Shown here: piece after piece, positions 63,357 to 64,000 of the stretch | Layout: the number at the start of each line of letters is the position of its first letter | Numbering within the stretch: position 1 is the first letter of the stretch | From: Arsukibacterium tuosuense | GTDB taxonomy: Bacteria; Pseudomonadota; Gammaproteobacteria; Enterobacterales; Alteromonadaceae | Length of the DNA: 64,000 nt | Reading direction: 5' to 3' | NCBI RefSeq assembly: GCF_900215315.1 | Contig: NZ_OBEB01000001.1 | Coordinates: 620,001-684,000, forward strand | Made by a program: the position numbers and the translations under genes | Notes under the pieces: generated by a model | Told to the model about the DNA's origin: nothing | Database searches by the model: none | Seen by the model: only the letters and a program-made list of their open reading frames with translations

Positions 63357-64000
63357 TTAAGCGTTGCCTTTTACCTGCATTTTTAGCTCTTTAGCGAAGT
63401 TCAGCATCCGGTTCAGCGGCACTAAGGCTTTTTCGCGCAGGGCTGCATCGACAAAGATCTCATGGCCGGTGGTGTCGGTTAACGCTGCCTCAATCGCTTT
63501 TAAGCCGTTCATTGCCATCCAGGGGCAGTGAGCGCAGCTGCGGCAGGTGGCGCCGTTACCGCCGGTTGGGGCTTCGATAAAGGTACGGTCCGGCATCTGC
63601 TGTTGCATCTTATAAAAAATGCCTTTGTCGGTCGCGACAATAAAGGTGCTGTTCGGCAGGGTCTGGCTGGCTTTAATCAGCTGACTGGTGGAGCCCACAG
63701 CATCGGCCAGTTGTACTACGCTGTCAGGAGACTCCGGGTGCACCAGCACTGCCGCTTCCGGGTGCTGCTTTTTCAGCTCGACTAACGCATTGGCTTTAAA
63801 CTCGTCGTGGACGATACAGGCGGCGTCCCAAAGCAACATATCAGCGCCGGTTTGCTTTTGCACATAAGCACCCAGGTGCTTATCCGGGCCCCACAGAATT
63901 TTTTTACCCTGGCTATCTAAGTAATCGACCACATCCAGGGCAATAGACGAGGTAACCACCCAGTCAGCGCGCGCTTTAACCGCCGCAGAGGTATTGGCAT
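63357..64000 (-). CDS. nadA: Quinolinate synthase, C-terminal part only
   Basis: The frame runs past the right edge; about 214 C-terminal residues are visible. [59 protein letters not shown] and [21 protein letters not shown] are NadA signatures, the last holding cysteines of the 4Fe-4S cluster. It makes quinolinate from iminoaspartate and dihydroxyacetone phosphate for NAD synthesis. The GTG at 63959 is internal; the true start is outside the window. Confidence 0.93.
   Translation of the reverse strand, partial: ANTSAAVKARADWVVTSSIALDVVDYLDSQGKKILWGPDKHLGAYVQKQTGADMLLWDAACIVHDEFKANALVELKKQHPEAAVLVHPESPDSVVQLADAVGSTSQLIKASQTLPNSTFIVATDKGIFYKMQQQMPDRTFIEAPTGGNGATCRSCAHCPWMAMNGLKAIEAALTDTTGHEIFVDAALREKALVPLNRMLNFAKELKMQVKGNA

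Overview
The window looks like a chromosome segment of a marine or aquatic gammaproteobacterium of the Alteromonadales/Rheinheimera-Arsukibacterium type. This is inferred from gene content and moderate GC; I could not run a similarity search. Support comes from the rnm-yciO-scpA-scpB-rluB block lying back to back with an attenuated trp operon, the fused trpCF, and small Alteromonadales-type proteins (DUF6435, DUF5610, DUF6170-like). Almost all of it is dense, intact housekeeping or transport coding sequence. I see no prophage, no intact insertion sequence and no CRISPR array. REGION 1 (1-8.6 kb) is on the minus strand: the start of a secreted protein, a UPF0016/GDT1 Mn2+ exporter-type protein, and an RND efflux operon of one lipoprotein adaptor and two translationally coupled permeases. 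REGION 2 (8.6-19.8 kb) holds a FadL-type porin, lipoproteins, an rRNA pseudouridine synthase, a c-type cytochrome lipoprotein, an ECF sigma/anti-sigma-like/DUF4097 operon, divergent MFS and MATE exporters, a POT peptide transporter and a DUF5610-like protein. REGION 3 (19.8-30.4 kb) holds a CBS/CorC transporter, a TPR-GGDEF diguanylate cyclase, and an eight-gene Mrp-type cation/proton antiporter operon (E-F-G-A'B-C-D-D-D) in which consecutive genes overlap. REGION 4 (30.4-38.7 kb) holds a GNAT-nitrilase fusion, PrpE, an ERIC-like palindrome, a neurotransmitter:sodium symporter family transporter, YciI, GalE and a BNR-repeat lipoprotein. REGION 5 (38.8-50.1 kb) holds rluB, scpB, scpA, yciO and rnm on the minus strand, and trpL-trpE-G-D-CF-B-A on the plus strand behind a readable promoter, leader peptide and attenuator. 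REGION 6 (50.2-64 kb) holds slyD, an aldose dehydrogenase, hemH, a diguanylate cyclase, a 79-bp MITE-like inverted repeat that supplies the stop codon of a HAD phosphatase, yebC, cytochrome b562, an M19 dipeptidase lipoprotein, DUF445, two tandem Sel1 paralogues, an encapsulated-ferritin-like protein with no encapsulin nearby, an FkbM methyltransferase, tRNA-Ser(GGA) with a tandem repeat array on its 3' side, and the end of nadA. The most unusual items are: (a) the ~156-bp tandem repeats downstream of tRNA-Ser, each carrying a copy of the tRNA 3' end and a hairpin with compensatory changes, resembling the E. coli tyrT/rtT arrangement; (b) the Mrp-like operon with three NuoL/M/N-type subunits, one lacking the TM5 glutamate; (c) the solitary EncFtn; (d) the 79-bp element forming a gene's stop codon; (e) the ERIC-like element; (f) a dyad over the trp promoter that does not look like a TrpR box.
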